From Acidobacteriota bacterium (lineage in GTDB: Bacteria; Acidobacteriota; Terriglobia; Bryobacterales; Bryobacteraceae), in the NCBI GenBank assembly GCA_016871155.1, contig VFZO01000028.1, positions 1 to 37,588 of the forward strand: a stretch of 37,588 nt of DNA, read 5' to 3'. The notes beneath the pieces were generated by a model, which saw only the letters and a program-made list of their open reading frames with translations, searched no databases and was not told the DNA's origin. This document shows positions 1-8,343 of this stretch, piece by piece (position 1 is the first letter of the stretch; each line of letters begins with the position of its first letter). The translations under genes and the position numbers were made by a program.

Positions 1-2
1 GC

Positions 3-1004
3 GGCGGTTCGAACTCGCCAGCGTTCGGTTCCATGGCTGGCCTCGTAATGGACCGGGGGGAGATCGGCGACAATATTCAGTTCGTCTACGGCGCGCAACT
101 TGAGTCTGTGACGTTTTTCGACCGGCTGAACGTCTTGAGCCCGTTCGCGCGCGCCGATGTTCGATTGTCCAGCCGGGACTCGGTGCAGGTGGCTTGGGCG
201 TCCGGAGCCGCTCCCGATGAGTTCTATCTGTCGGCTCCGTCGCAGAAGGGTGATCCCGATTTGCAAGGCGGCTTGGCCGCCCTCAGTACCTTCCCGCGTG
301 TTTCGATGCGGGACGGCCGCGCGCACGTGCAGCGGATGGAGCAGGCCGAGTTGGCCTTTAATCACGACCTGGATTCTCAGACTCGCGTGGTCGCGGCGGC
401 GTTCTTCGAAACCGTCAACAACGCCGCTTTGATGGCTAGCGGCGACACGCAGGCGTTCTCCACGTCGGAGATGCTTCCGGACATCTTTACCCGCGCAAGC
501 ATCTTCAATATCGGCAGTTACCGCCGGCGTGGCGCCATGGTGGGCCTGGATCGCCATTTCGGCGACCAATGGAGCGCGCAGGCGGCGTTCGGCCACGGCG
601 GAACTTTGCAGCCGAACGGAAACCTGATCGGCGACGGCGACGCGTCCGATCTGCGCGGCGCTCTGCGCAAAACGGAACGAAGCTGGATCAGCGTGCGAGT
701 GAACGGTGCGGTTCCCTACTCCGGAACGCGCTTTATCGCCAGCTACCTATTCACGGACTACCGGGCGGCCCTGCCGGTTCACCGCTACATGACGCAGCGG
801 GTCTCGCCCGACCTCGGACTGAACATGCAGGTACGGCAACCGATTCCGAATTTCGGCCTTTGGACGGGCCGCGTGGAAGCGGTCGCAGAACTTCGCAACA
901 TGCTGCAACAAGGGTACCTGCCGGTGAATTCCGTGGGCGGCCGGCGCGTTCTGCTGGTTCCATCGCCTCGTTCGCTGCGCGGCGGACTAGCCTTCATATT
1001 CTAA
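3..1004 (+). CDS. Outer-membrane beta-barrel protein, C-terminal part (TonB-dependent receptor-like)
   Basis: The reading frame is open from the left edge of the window, so only the last 333 or so residues are present and the true start lies outside. The visible part alternates hydrophobic and polar residues as in a transmembrane beta barrel, with many aromatic residues. It ends in an aliphatic-aromatic stretch closing with Phe (LAFIF), the usual outer-membrane assembly signal. The end resembles the barrel of acidobacterial proteins that carry an N-terminal carboxypeptidase-regulatory domain, but that domain is not visible here. Its TAA stop shares the A with the ATG of the next gene (TAATG), so the two are probably translationally coupled. 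The ligand cannot be inferred. The barrel assignment is fairly secure, the receptor subfamily less so. Confidence 0.7.
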   Translation, partial: GGSNSPAFGSMAGLVMDRGEIGDNIQFVYGAQLESVTFFDRLNVLSPFARADVRLSSRDSVQVAWASGAAPDEFYLSAPSQKGDPDLQGGLAALSTFPRVSMRDGRAHVQRMEQAELAFNHDLDSQTRVVAAAFFETVNNAALMASGDTQAFSTSEMLPDIFTRASIFNIGSYRRRGAMVGLDRHFGDQWSAQAAFGHGGTLQPNGNLIGDGDASDLRGALRKTERSWISVRVNGAVPYSGTRFIASYLFTDYRAALPVHRYMTQRVSPDLGLNMQVRQPIPNFGLWTGRVEAVAELRNMLQQGYLPVNSVGGRRVLLVPSPRSLRGGLAFIF

Positions 1005-1957
1005 TGCGGCGTCGAGACCTTTTTGCCCTTTCGGCCTTGGCGGCCGCAGCGGACCGGCTGCCGGTGCTTCGGTCCAAAGACCTTACCGTTACGCTCGATC
1101 CGGCGGCGGGTGGTGAGATCGCCAGTATTCGCCATAACGGCTTAGAGCTGATATACCGGGCGCTCCAGCCGGATCCTCCCAAGGGATGGCGCGGGCGGGC
1201 TCCGTGGCTGTGGCCGGCGGTAGGCCGCAACTTCGCGCCGGGAGACAAGCCAGACGGCGGCGACAATGTCACGGGCTCCTACGTTTGGGACGGCAAACGG
1301 CTGCGGATGCCGATCCATGGGTTCGTGAGGACGCGGCCCTGGACTGTGGCCTCGGCCCGAGGGTCGAAGGCCGAACTGCGGCTGACGGTACAAGCGGACC
1401 CGGCCATCTATCCGTGGGCCGCCGAATTGACGGTCCGCTACCGGGTGGAGTCCGGCAAGATTCGCGCCATCTATGAGGTAGCGGCGTCGAAAACGAACGC
1501 GTCGCCGATGCCCTTCTCCGCGGGCAACCACATCAGCTTCAACTATCCCTTGGCCGCCGATGGCGGCGAGATGCTTTGGTCGACGAACTCTTCGACGGTG
1601 ATCCGGAAGAGTCCGGAGGGATTGCCTTCCGGAGAAACGCAGGCACGGCGTTTTTGGGACCCTTCGCCAGTTTCAAGGGTAGTCCGCGAATATCCGCTTT
1701 CGCTGGGCGGGTATTCGGCGGGTGAAGCGTGGCTTAGGCTGACGGACGCGCGGAAGCGGGCCATTACGCTTCGTCATTCGGCGAGTTCGGTGCCTGGGGA
1801 GCCGTCACTGCGTTTCAATTTTTGGGGCACGGCGGAATGCGTAAGTCCGGAGCCGTGGGTCGGGTTGCAGAACTCGTTCAACCGGAAGCAGGGTTTGGTG
1901 ATCCTGGAGCCGGGCCGGTCATGGCGTTGGGACCTACTGTTCGAATTTGCGGCTTAG
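1004..1957 (+). CDS. Aldose 1-epimerase-like protein with Tat-like leader
   Basis: A protein of 317 residues in the galactose-mutarotase-like fold, which interconverts the anomers of free sugars or related hexoses. The N-terminus (MRRRDLFALSALAAAAD) resembles a twin-arginine leader, so the enzyme probably acts in the periplasm. Family marks are the HG pair in MPIHGFV (first catalytic His), the AGNHISFN segment (second His) and the late PEPWVGLQNS segment that normally carries the catalytic Glu. The start at 1004 was chosen because it creates the leader and overlaps the preceding stop by one base. The frame stays open further upstream, but that stretch lies antisense-free inside the barrel gene in another frame and looks non-coding. 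It is coupled to an outer-membrane barrel gene, which suggests processing of an imported sugar. The substrate is unknown. Confidence 0.8.
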   Translation: MRRRDLFALSALAAAADRLPVLRSKDLTVTLDPAAGGEIASIRHNGLELIYRALQPDPPKGWRGRAPWLWPAVGRNFAPGDKPDGGDNVTGSYVWDGKRLRMPIHGFVRTRPWTVASARGSKAELRLTVQADPAIYPWAAELTVRYRVESGKIRAIYEVAASKTNASPMPFSAGNHISFNYPLAADGGEMLWSTNSSTVIRKSPEGLPSGETQARRFWDPSPVSRVVREYPLSLGGYSAGEAWLRLTDARKRAITLRHSASSVPGEPSLRFNFWGTAECVSPEPWVGLQNSFNRKQGLVILEPGRSWRWDLLFEFAA

Positions 1958-3486
1958 CGGATTTTCTCCCTCGCCCGCGGGTTGAGGTCCGGATTCATGC
2001 GCCAGACGGTCCGGTCCGGGTAGGCGGCCATAAGCGCGGCGTCTTTTTCCGGCGTCATCGAACGGGCCCAAATAATCCGGGCGTCTGCGATACTGGCGGC
2101 ATTGAACACCCATTCGTGATGAACATAGTGGTTTGGATTGTAGGTGATCAGAACGAGATGCCGGCCACCCATGGCCTCCAACTCGCGAACGGTTGCGGCG
2201 CGCGCCAAGTTCCCCTGCATTGGGCAACAGCCCCAAACATGGTCGACGAACGTGCTTTTGTGAGTCGAGAGGCAGCTCACCACGACCGCCAAAGCCAGCA
2301 CGATTCCGAGGTTCCGCGTGAACTGGACTAGGGTGAGCCATCTCAAGCCGATGAGCGCCAACACCCATTGGAGCCCTAAAAGGGGCGAGAAATAGTGGGC
2401 CACGATAAACTGATGGATCGAAAATGCCGATAGGGCGGCAGCCAGGGCCAGACCCCAACGCCGCCGGAGCCATGCGCCAACCACGAGAGGAAGCAGCAGC
2501 GCGGGACCCAACAGGCGGTTTCGCCAAACATCGGCCTTCATCCGAGTCAGTTCGAAAAATGCGGTGGCGGACTGGAACGCCAAGCCATTGTGCGTTTCGA
2601 ACTCTTCGTTGTAGCGGCGCATGACGTCATGCCGGTACTCGACGGTCTTTCGCGGGGAAAGACCAGGAATGACATTGCCGTCGGCATACAATTCCATCGT
2701 CACCTTGTAAGGCGGTTTCCAGGGGTCTCCGGTGACCCGGTAGTTGTAGTAGCCCAGAGCGAGAACCGCAACGGCGACGATGGCTAACGCGGGCCCGAGC
2801 CGGCGCCTCCAGATCGCGCCCGCGGCAGAGATCGCCGCTCCGGCGATCAAGCCCTCGAACGGTCGAGTGAAGAGCAGGATGGCCGATCCAACTCCGAACG
2901 CCACGGGCGAGAACTTCCGCTTGGGCCCGGCTGAACCGATGAGAAGGAACCCGCCGGTGGCCGCCACCGCGCCGCCCCAATAGCTGTTCGTCCAATAGCT
3001 CCAGATGCCGAAGCGCAGCGCCAGGGCAATGGCGCCCAGCAGTGCCCAGCGTCTGGGCATCCATCCTTCCAGCGTCCAGACAGCAACACCGCACAGGACT
3101 GCCATCGACAACAACACTCCCGGCCAGGGATGGCCGGTGAGCGCTAATGCGGCAGCGATAAATATGGAGTTTCCTGGGAAATAGACCGCGCTGTAGACAG
3201 GTTGGAAAAAGATGTGAAACGACTCGAAGTGTTCCCAGCCGGCGGGAACGGGATTGGCTAGACGGCCGCTGGCCAGCGTTTCGGCCACCAGCAGGTGTCC
3301 AAATTCATCGTGAATGAACGGTTCAGGCGGCGGGAACCAGGGTAGCAGGGCCAGACGGATTGCGACCGGAAGGAGCGCCGCGAAAAGTATGGCCCGGCTG
3401 CGGGAAGCGGCCAGGCCGGCGATTACCCAGCCAAACGCGGCAGGAATGCGAATAGAGGGAATCCAACACAAGACGACGCCGAGCAC
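1954..3486 (-). CDS. Polytopic membrane glycosyltransferase-like protein (GT-C/PMT type)
   Basis: A 510-residue protein with about ten hydrophobic membrane segments. The first large extracytoplasmic loop begins with FIHDEFGHLL, an Asp-Glu motif in the position typical of GT-C enzymes that use polyprenyl-phosphate sugars (ArnT/PMT-like). The C-terminal 100 or so residues are soluble and probably periplasmic. The start is a GTG at 3486. An in-frame TGA lies about 15 codons upstream and no ATG lies between, so GTG is the only reasonable choice, although no strong ribosome-binding site is visible. The stop codon overlaps the stop of the convergent epimerase gene. It lies 123 bases behind another membrane protein of similar kind on the same strand, and the pair may work together in glycan or lipid modification. 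Acceptor and donor are unknown. Confidence 0.68.
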   Translation of the reverse strand: MLGVVLCWIPSIRIPAAFGWVIAGLAASRSRAILFAALLPVAIRLALLPWFPPPEPFIHDEFGHLLVAETLASGRLANPVPAGWEHFESFHIFFQPVYSAVYFPGNSIFIAAALALTGHPWPGVLLSMAVLCGVAVWTLEGWMPRRWALLGAIALALRFGIWSYWTNSYWGGAVAATGGFLLIGSAGPKRKFSPVAFGVGSAILLFTRPFEGLIAGAAISAAGAIWRRRLGPALAIVAVAVLALGYYNYRVTGDPWKPPYKVTMELYADGNVIPGLSPRKTVEYRHDVMRRYNEEFETHNGLAFQSATAFFELTRMKADVWRNRLLGPALLLPLVVGAWLRRRWGLALAAALSAFSIHQFIVAHYFSPLLGLQWVLALIGLRWLTLVQFTRNLGIVLALAVVVSCLSTHKSTFVDHVWGCCPMQGNLARAATVRELEAMGGRHLVLITYNPNHYVHHEWVFNAASIADARIIWARSMTPEKDAALMAAYPDRTVWRMNPDLNPRAREKIR

Positions 3487-3609
3487 GATGATTCCGGTCT
3501 CGAGGATTAGAGCATCGCGTTGGATGGTTCAGGGCCCCCTCTCTACTACGCAGTTTATCGCCACGCGGGATGGGCCCGCCCGCGTAGCAGCCCAACCGGT
3601 TCGAAGTTA

Positions 3610-4875
3610 TCAAGTCCAACCGGCCAGGAACGGCGCTCCTTTCCAATCCCAGACGGAGACCTGGCCGGCGGTCCAGCGTTGGCTCCATGCCTGCGTTCGC
3701 GAATCCCATGAGCCGCGCGCATGGATGATGATCGCGACAAAGATCAGCGGCCAGACCCACTTGGGCAGAGGCCATACTCGAGAGGCCAGAAGCGCCAGCG
3801 GCGGCAGCACCTCCAGCCAGTAGCGCGGACCGTAGCCGATACCACCTGTCCAATCACCCCACAGAGAGATCGCCACGGCGTGGCCGCCGGCCCACATCGC
3901 AAGCGCGAGCGCCAGTCCGCGGTCCGCCTTCCAAAGCTTCCAGAGGCCGAACGCCGCGACTACAAGAAACGGCGAATACACAAGCAGCCCGCGGCCGGGG
4001 CTGAACAGTTGACCGGCCAGAACGCCCGCGAAGCGCTCAACTTCCCATACGAACCGGCTACCGAGGAAAAAGTACGGCTGCACTGGCATTCGATAGATCG
4101 ATAGGTTCCATGCGAGAAACGGAATCGAAGCGGTGGCCAAACCGGCCAGCATCCAGAGCGAATCCCGCCGGAGCCAGAGCGCCAGGCAGAGTGGAGCCAG
4201 GATGTTCAGAGGCCGGTTCCAGATGGCCAGACCCAGCAGAATTCCGGCCAGAAAAACGCGTGGATTCTTGCGGGTCAGAAGCCAAAGCGCGGCTGAAAGC
4301 AACAGGATCGACATGCCGTGATGCCACATGGCCCGGCTGGCTGTCGACCAAAGACTTGTGCCGAAGGCAAAGATCAGCGACCAGACGAAGCCCTGCCAAC
4401 CGGCGCCCGCAAGAGCGTATAAGAACACGGCGGTGAGCGCCACAGTAGCCGAAGCGACAAGAATTTCCATTTGCCGGTGCGCTTGCAAATACACCCGTTG
4501 GCGAAGCAGTTCGGTGCCCGGCGAGACGGCTGGCACCAGCGGAATAAACCTGTCGATCGCCAGGAACAGAGGAATCGAAAGAACGGGAGTGGCCACCGGG
4601 TAGAAGGAGTAGGCGTGGAACCGCTCCGGGCAGCCGGAGATCGCCGGCTTTCGAACCTCGCCGCCCGGCCCGGCGCACTCGATGCTGTAGAGAGTTTCCG
4701 GTGTCCACAGTTCGACGTACTCATCCAGATTCAGGTCACCGCGCTCCAGCAGGCTGAGCATGAGCGGCACGGCCCAACGGGAATCCGCCGACTGCGTGAT
4801 CGGGCTCAAGCCCTGCAGTACAAAAACTAGGGCGAAGATCAAAACCGCGAGTACGGCATCCTTAAGGCGCGACAT
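3610..4875 (-). CDS. Polytopic membrane protein, probable glycosyltransferase-like
   Basis: About 421 residues with a hydrophobic N-terminus and roughly ten predicted membrane spans. A WGDWTGGIGYGPRYW segment near residue 350 is common in large uncharacterised membrane proteins annotated as phospholipid-carrier-dependent glycosyltransferases. An acidic pair (NLDEYVEL) sits in the first long loop, where GT-C enzymes keep their catalytic Asp/Glu. I took the ATG at 4875; a TTG two codons upstream (4881) is possible, and neither has a clear ribosome-binding site. It precedes the second membrane protein on the same strand by 123 bases, probably in one transcription unit. The enzymatic role is an inference from topology and motif position only. 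Confidence 0.6.
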   Translation of the reverse strand: MSRLKDAVLAVLIFALVFVLQGLSPITQSADSRWAVPLMLSLLERGDLNLDEYVELWTPETLYSIECAGPGGEVRKPAISGCPERFHAYSFYPVATPVLSIPLFLAIDRFIPLVPAVSPGTELLRQRVYLQAHRQMEILVASATVALTAVFLYALAGAGWQGFVWSLIFAFGTSLWSTASRAMWHHGMSILLLSAALWLLTRKNPRVFLAGILLGLAIWNRPLNILAPLCLALWLRRDSLWMLAGLATASIPFLAWNLSIYRMPVQPYFFLGSRFVWEVERFAGVLAGQLFSPGRGLLVYSPFLVVAAFGLWKLWKADRGLALALAMWAGGHAVAISLWGDWTGGIGYGPRYWLEVLPPLALLASRVWPLPKWVWPLIFVAIIIHARGSWDSRTQAWSQRWTAGQVSVWDWKGAPFLAGWT

Positions 4876-4947
4876 CGGCAAAAGGGGAGTCTAGCACGCG
4901 ACTCGACGCAGAGCGCCGTTTCCCTCAAACCGCGCCATAATCGAGGT

Positions 4948-5430
4948 ATGCGGCTTATCGTGTTGATTACGGCGCTGGCGGCTCCGCTGTCGGCGGAATT
5001 TCTCGCGGTTCGTCTAGAGGTGGAGCAGATGGATTGCGCCTCCTGCGTGCGGTCGCTGGAGGCCGGGCTGAAACGGATCCGCGGCGTAGAAAAGGTCACG
5101 GTATCCACAGCAAACGGTGCCGAGTTCACGCTCACGCCTGGCAACCGGGTGACGCTGGACCGGCTGCGCGATGCCATCAAGGGCGTCGGCTTTACGCCGC
5201 GAACCGCGTACGTGACGGTAAAGGGAAAGGCCGTGACGGCGGACGGCAAGTGGCGCTTCGATGTCGATGGAATTGCGCAGACCTTCAACATGTCCGCGTC
5301 GAGAAATGACACGATTCGAGCTCTGCGCTCAAACAATGGGAAGACGGTGACGGTGAAAGGCGTCTCACCGCTGCCCCCCGATCCCCGCACGACCGCCAAC
5401 CTGGACGTGCAAACGCTTGAGGGGCAGTGA
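4948..5430 (+). CDS. Secreted heavy-metal-associated (HMA) domain protein
   Basis: A 160-residue protein with a short Sec-type signal peptide (about residues 1-16, ending LSAEF), followed by an HMA ferredoxin-like fold carrying the metal site MDCASC (Cys30 and Cys33) and the typical KRIRGVEKVTV strand. The remaining 75 residues form a second beta-rich part without cysteines, with VTVKGKAV and VTVKGVSP strands. A periplasmic HMA domain would bind soft metal ions such as Cu(I), Zn or Hg and pass them on, like MerP. No metal ATPase or regulator is nearby. The gene ends in a four-base overlap (GTGA) with the downstream MFS exporter, which suggests co-translation. The metal is unknown. Confidence 0.75.
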   Translation: MRLIVLITALAAPLSAEFLAVRLEVEQMDCASCVRSLEAGLKRIRGVEKVTVSTANGAEFTLTPGNRVTLDRLRDAIKGVGFTPRTAYVTVKGKAVTADGKWRFDVDGIAQTFNMSASRNDTIRALRSNNGKTVTVKGVSPLPPDPRTTANLDVQTLEGQ

Positions 5431-6650
5431 GTGAACCGACGCTCGCGCTGCGAGCGTTGCGCCATCGCAACTTCCGGCTCTTCATCGCCGGGCTTGGCAT
5501 TAGCCTTATCGGCACCTGGATTCAAAGCATCGCCCAAAGTTGGCTGATCTACCGGCTCACGCATTCGGAATGGTATTTAGGCGTGGTTACGTTTTGCGCG
5601 CACGCCCCCGTACTGCTGCTGAGTCCTATTGCCGGCTTGGCGGCCGACCGCCTGCCCCGGCATCGCATTGTACTGCTGACGCAGTCACTGTTCCTGTTGC
5701 AAGCCTCGGCGCTGGCGTGGCTGACACTCACCGATCGAGTCGCGGCCTCGCATGTCCTGATTCTTGCCGCGCTGTTGGGCTGCGCCAACGCTTTCGACAT
5801 CCCGGCGCGGCAGTCCCTGATGGTGCAACTCACATCAAAGGAGGACCTGCTCGGGGCCATCTCGCTGAACTCGGTCGCCTTCAACACGGCACGAACGTTG
5901 GGACCCTCGATCGGCGGCCTGCTGGTAGCCCGTTTCGGCGAAGGAGTTTGCTTTGCGGTCAACGCCGTCAGCTTCGTCGCGGTATTGGGCTCGCTCCTGC
6001 TGATCCGCATTCCGAGAATAGCGGCGGCGCCGGGACCCGCCGGGGGCGGTATCGGCGAAGGGCTTCGATACGCCTGGCGGGAGACACCGATTCGCAACGC
6101 GCTGCTGCTATGCGGGGCGATGACGCTGACCAACGCGCCGCCGCTGGTGTTGGGACCGGCGATCGCCGAGGGGCTGTTTCACCGCGGCGCGGCGGGACTT
6201 GGGGTTCTGATGGCGTCTTTCGGGCTTGGGGCGACAGCCGGCGTGGTGCAACTCTCCAGCCAGAAGCATAGCCGGGGAATGCGCGATGTGGCCGGACGCG
6301 GTGCGGCGCTGTACGCTTTCTCGCTGGGCCTCTACGCGGCGGCGCCCGCGTTTTGGATCGTTGTGGGAGCGGCTTTTCTGGGAGGCTATGCGTTCTTTCG
6401 TCAAAACGCCGCCAACAACGCGCTGATTCAATCCATCGTTGAGGAGCGATACCGCGGCCGCGTGATGTCGCTGTATACGATGATGGCGGTCGGCGTGCTG
6501 CCCATGGGCGGGCTGCTGGCCGGTGCGGGCGCGGAACTCGGAGGCCCGCGAATCGTACTGGGCGTCTCGTGCGCGTGCGCCGTTTGTGCGGCCGCGGCAT
6601 TTCTCCGCTACACTCGCTCCATAGACGTCTCGCCATGCAACGCTTCCTAG
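5427..6650 (+). CDS. MFS transporter, EntS/MFS_3-type exporter
   Basis: A 407-residue integral membrane protein with the size and hydrophobic pattern of a 12-helix major facilitator. The beginning (ALRHRNFRLFIAGLGIS, then WIQSIAQSWLIYRLT) and the segment ANAFDIPARQSLM are characteristic of the MFS_3 group, which includes the enterobactin exporter EntS. A basic loop after helix 2 (GLAADRLPRHR) corresponds to MFS motif A. The start is a GTG at 5427 overlapping the stop of the HMA gene. The 3' end overlaps the next gene by 16 bases. The cargo cannot be read from the sequence. Coupling to a metal-binding periplasmic protein makes a metal chelate or siderophore-like compound possible, but this is speculation. 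Confidence 0.85.
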   Translation: MSEPTLALRALRHRNFRLFIAGLGISLIGTWIQSIAQSWLIYRLTHSEWYLGVVTFCAHAPVLLLSPIAGLAADRLPRHRIVLLTQSLFLLQASALAWLTLTDRVAASHVLILAALLGCANAFDIPARQSLMVQLTSKEDLLGAISLNSVAFNTARTLGPSIGGLLVARFGEGVCFAVNAVSFVAVLGSLLLIRIPRIAAAPGPAGGGIGEGLRYAWRETPIRNALLLCGAMTLTNAPPLVLGPAIAEGLFHRGAAGLGVLMASFGLGATAGVVQLSSQKHSRGMRDVAGRGAALYAFSLGLYAAAPAFWIVVGAAFLGGYAFFRQNAANNALIQSIVEERYRGRVMSLYTMMAVGVLPMGGLLAGAGAELGGPRIVLGVSCACAVCAAAAFLRYTRSIDVSPCNAS

Positions 6651-7786
6651 CAGCGGTCCTTCTGTACGCCGGCACGCTTCCCGCGCAGCCGTCGAATCGC
6701 GCTTTGTTCGATCAGATCGACGAGTCGCTCTCCGACCTGTCGAAGGTAACCGGGCTTCCCGTGCGGTCCAAAGTAGACCGGGATTTCATAACACGCGACA
6801 AGCTGAAAGAGTTCCTGAAGACGCGTATCGACGAAGCCGTGAAACCGGAAGAGATTCGAGTGGAAGAGCTGACATTGAAGCTCTTCGGCTTCGTGCCGGA
6901 GAGTTACAACCTGAAAGAAGCGACAGTCAGTCTTCTGACAGAGCAGGCCGCGGCTTTTTACGACTACCGGAAAAAGAAGATGTTTCTGCTGGAAGGCGCG
7001 CCCGAAGTCTCGCAAAAATTCGTACTGATTCACGAGCTTGCGCACGCGCTGGCCGACCAGCATTTCCACCTCGAGAAATTCATCAAACAGGGCAAGAACG
7101 ACGATTCCGCGACGGCTCGGATGGCTGTAATGGAAGGCCAGGCCCAGTGGTTAATGTACGAAGTGATGGCCGCCAAGGCAGGCCAGTCCCTGCGAAAGGA
7201 TCCAACGATGGTGCGCATGTTCGTCAACGCGTCCAGCGCGGGCCTCAGCGACTACCCGGAACTGTCCAACGCGCCCCTCTACATGCGGGAAAGCCTGCTG
7301 TTTCCTTACACCAAAGGCCTGTACTTTCAGCAGCAGGTGATCGAAAAACTAGGCAACAGGGGTTTCCGCGCAGTCTTCAAGAAGCCCCCAGTAAACTCCC
7401 GCCAGATTCTTCATCCCGAGTTGTATTTCGCACATACCAAGCCAGAAGGCGTAAAGCTGGCCAGTACACCAAAGGGTTACCAAGAGTTGATCGAGGGCGA
7501 TTTCGGCGAGTTCGATATTCACATCCTGATCCGGCAGTTCACCGACGAGCCGACGGCTGACCGCCTGGCCCCCCATTGGCGCGGAGGGCGCTACATCGTA
7601 TCCGAACACAAAAGCACGAAGGAACCGGTGCTCCATTTCGCCGTCGCCTTCGATACGGCCTCCGCCGCCGGCGAGTTCGCCGGCCTCTACCGGGATAAGG
7701 TGTTGCCAAAGAAAACCAAACGAAAAGGAACACCGCGCGTCGAAACCAGTGGCGCCCGCGTCCGCGTCATTGAAGGTCTAGAATAG
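6635..7786 (+). CDS. Secreted HExxH zinc-metallopeptidase-like protein
   Basis: A 383-residue protein with a short signal peptide (MQRFLAAVLLYAGTLPAQ). Residues 133-137 read HELAH, followed by AL, the zinc-binding and catalytic motif of zincin peptidases. A candidate third ligand is Glu167 in MEGQAQW, about 30 residues later, the arrangement of gluzincins. The rest is mixed alpha/beta without other recognisable domains. I do not know a named family for it. The reading frame extends 22 codons upstream of the chosen ATG, but that part overlaps the MFS gene and would spoil the signal peptide. The coding overlap with the MFS gene is 16 bases. The next gene, a thioredoxin-like protein, follows after five bases. 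Whether it is an active peptidase is untested. Confidence 0.7.
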   Translation: MQRFLAAVLLYAGTLPAQPSNRALFDQIDESLSDLSKVTGLPVRSKVDRDFITRDKLKEFLKTRIDEAVKPEEIRVEELTLKLFGFVPESYNLKEATVSLLTEQAAAFYDYRKKKMFLLEGAPEVSQKFVLIHELAHALADQHFHLEKFIKQGKNDDSATARMAVMEGQAQWLMYEVMAAKAGQSLRKDPTMVRMFVNASSAGLSDYPELSNAPLYMRESLLFPYTKGLYFQQQVIEKLGNRGFRAVFKKPPVNSRQILHPELYFAHTKPEGVKLASTPKGYQELIEGDFGEFDIHILIRQFTDEPTADRLAPHWRGGRYIVSEHKSTKEPVLHFAVAFDTASAAGEFAGLYRDKVLPKKTKRKGTPRVETSGARVRVIEGLE

Positions 7787-7791
7787 ACACA

Positions 7792-8343
7792 ATGCTAGCT
7801 CGTTTCGCAGCGGCCATCGCGGCCGTACTCTCCGTTGCCGCCGCGGATCTTCCGCGTACGGCCCCAGAATTTCAGGTCCGCATGACCAACGGCAAGGACA
7901 TTCTGCTCAGCGGTTACAAGGGCAAAGTGGTGGTGCTTGAATTTCTTCTCACTACCTGTCCGCACTGCCAGAAAGCCTCGCAGACCATGAACCGCCTCTA
8001 CAAGGAGTTGGGCCCGCAGGGCATGCAACCTGTCGGCGTTGCGATTAACGAGATGGCGAACCTGTTCGTGGACGACTACGTTAAACAGTTCAATCTTGGC
8101 TATCCGGTCGGGTTCTCTCCCCGCGACCCTGTGATCGAATTTCTGCAACATCCGGTCATGATGAGCCTGATGATGCCTCAACTGGTCGTGATCGATCGCA
8201 AAGGCGTGATCCGCTACCAGTACCCCGGCAACGATCCGTTCTTTGAGAACGAAGAGAAGAACCTGCGAGAGATCCTGCTGCCGCTATTGAAGCAAGGTAC
8301 GGCCGCACCCGCCAAAGCGAAAGCCGCCGCGAAGAAGTCGTAA
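7792..8343 (+). CDS. Periplasmic thioredoxin-like protein (TlpA/AhpC-TSA family)
   Basis: A 183-residue protein with an N-terminal signal peptide (about 18 residues) and one thioredoxin fold. The redox motif is CPHC (Cys56, Cys59) inside the strand VVVLEFLLTTCPHC. The cis-proline region is MMPQLVVIDRKG, and GVIRYQYPG is the usual late strand. The Ala/Lys-rich C-terminal tail (about residues 168-183) is probably disordered. It probably acts as a thiol-disulfide oxidoreductase or reductant outside the cytoplasm. CPHC is shared with DsbA-like proteins, so oxidising activity is possible. It shares one base with the permease gene that follows (TAATG), so it is expected to be co-expressed with the permease. 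Confidence 0.85.
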   Translation: MLARFAAAIAAVLSVAAADLPRTAPEFQVRMTNGKDILLSGYKGKVVVLEFLLTTCPHCQKASQTMNRLYKELGPQGMQPVGVAINEMANLFVDDYVKQFNLGYPVGFSPRDPVIEFLQHPVMMSLMMPQLVVIDRKGVIRYQYPGNDPFFENEEKNLREILLPLLKQGTAAPAKAKAAAKKS

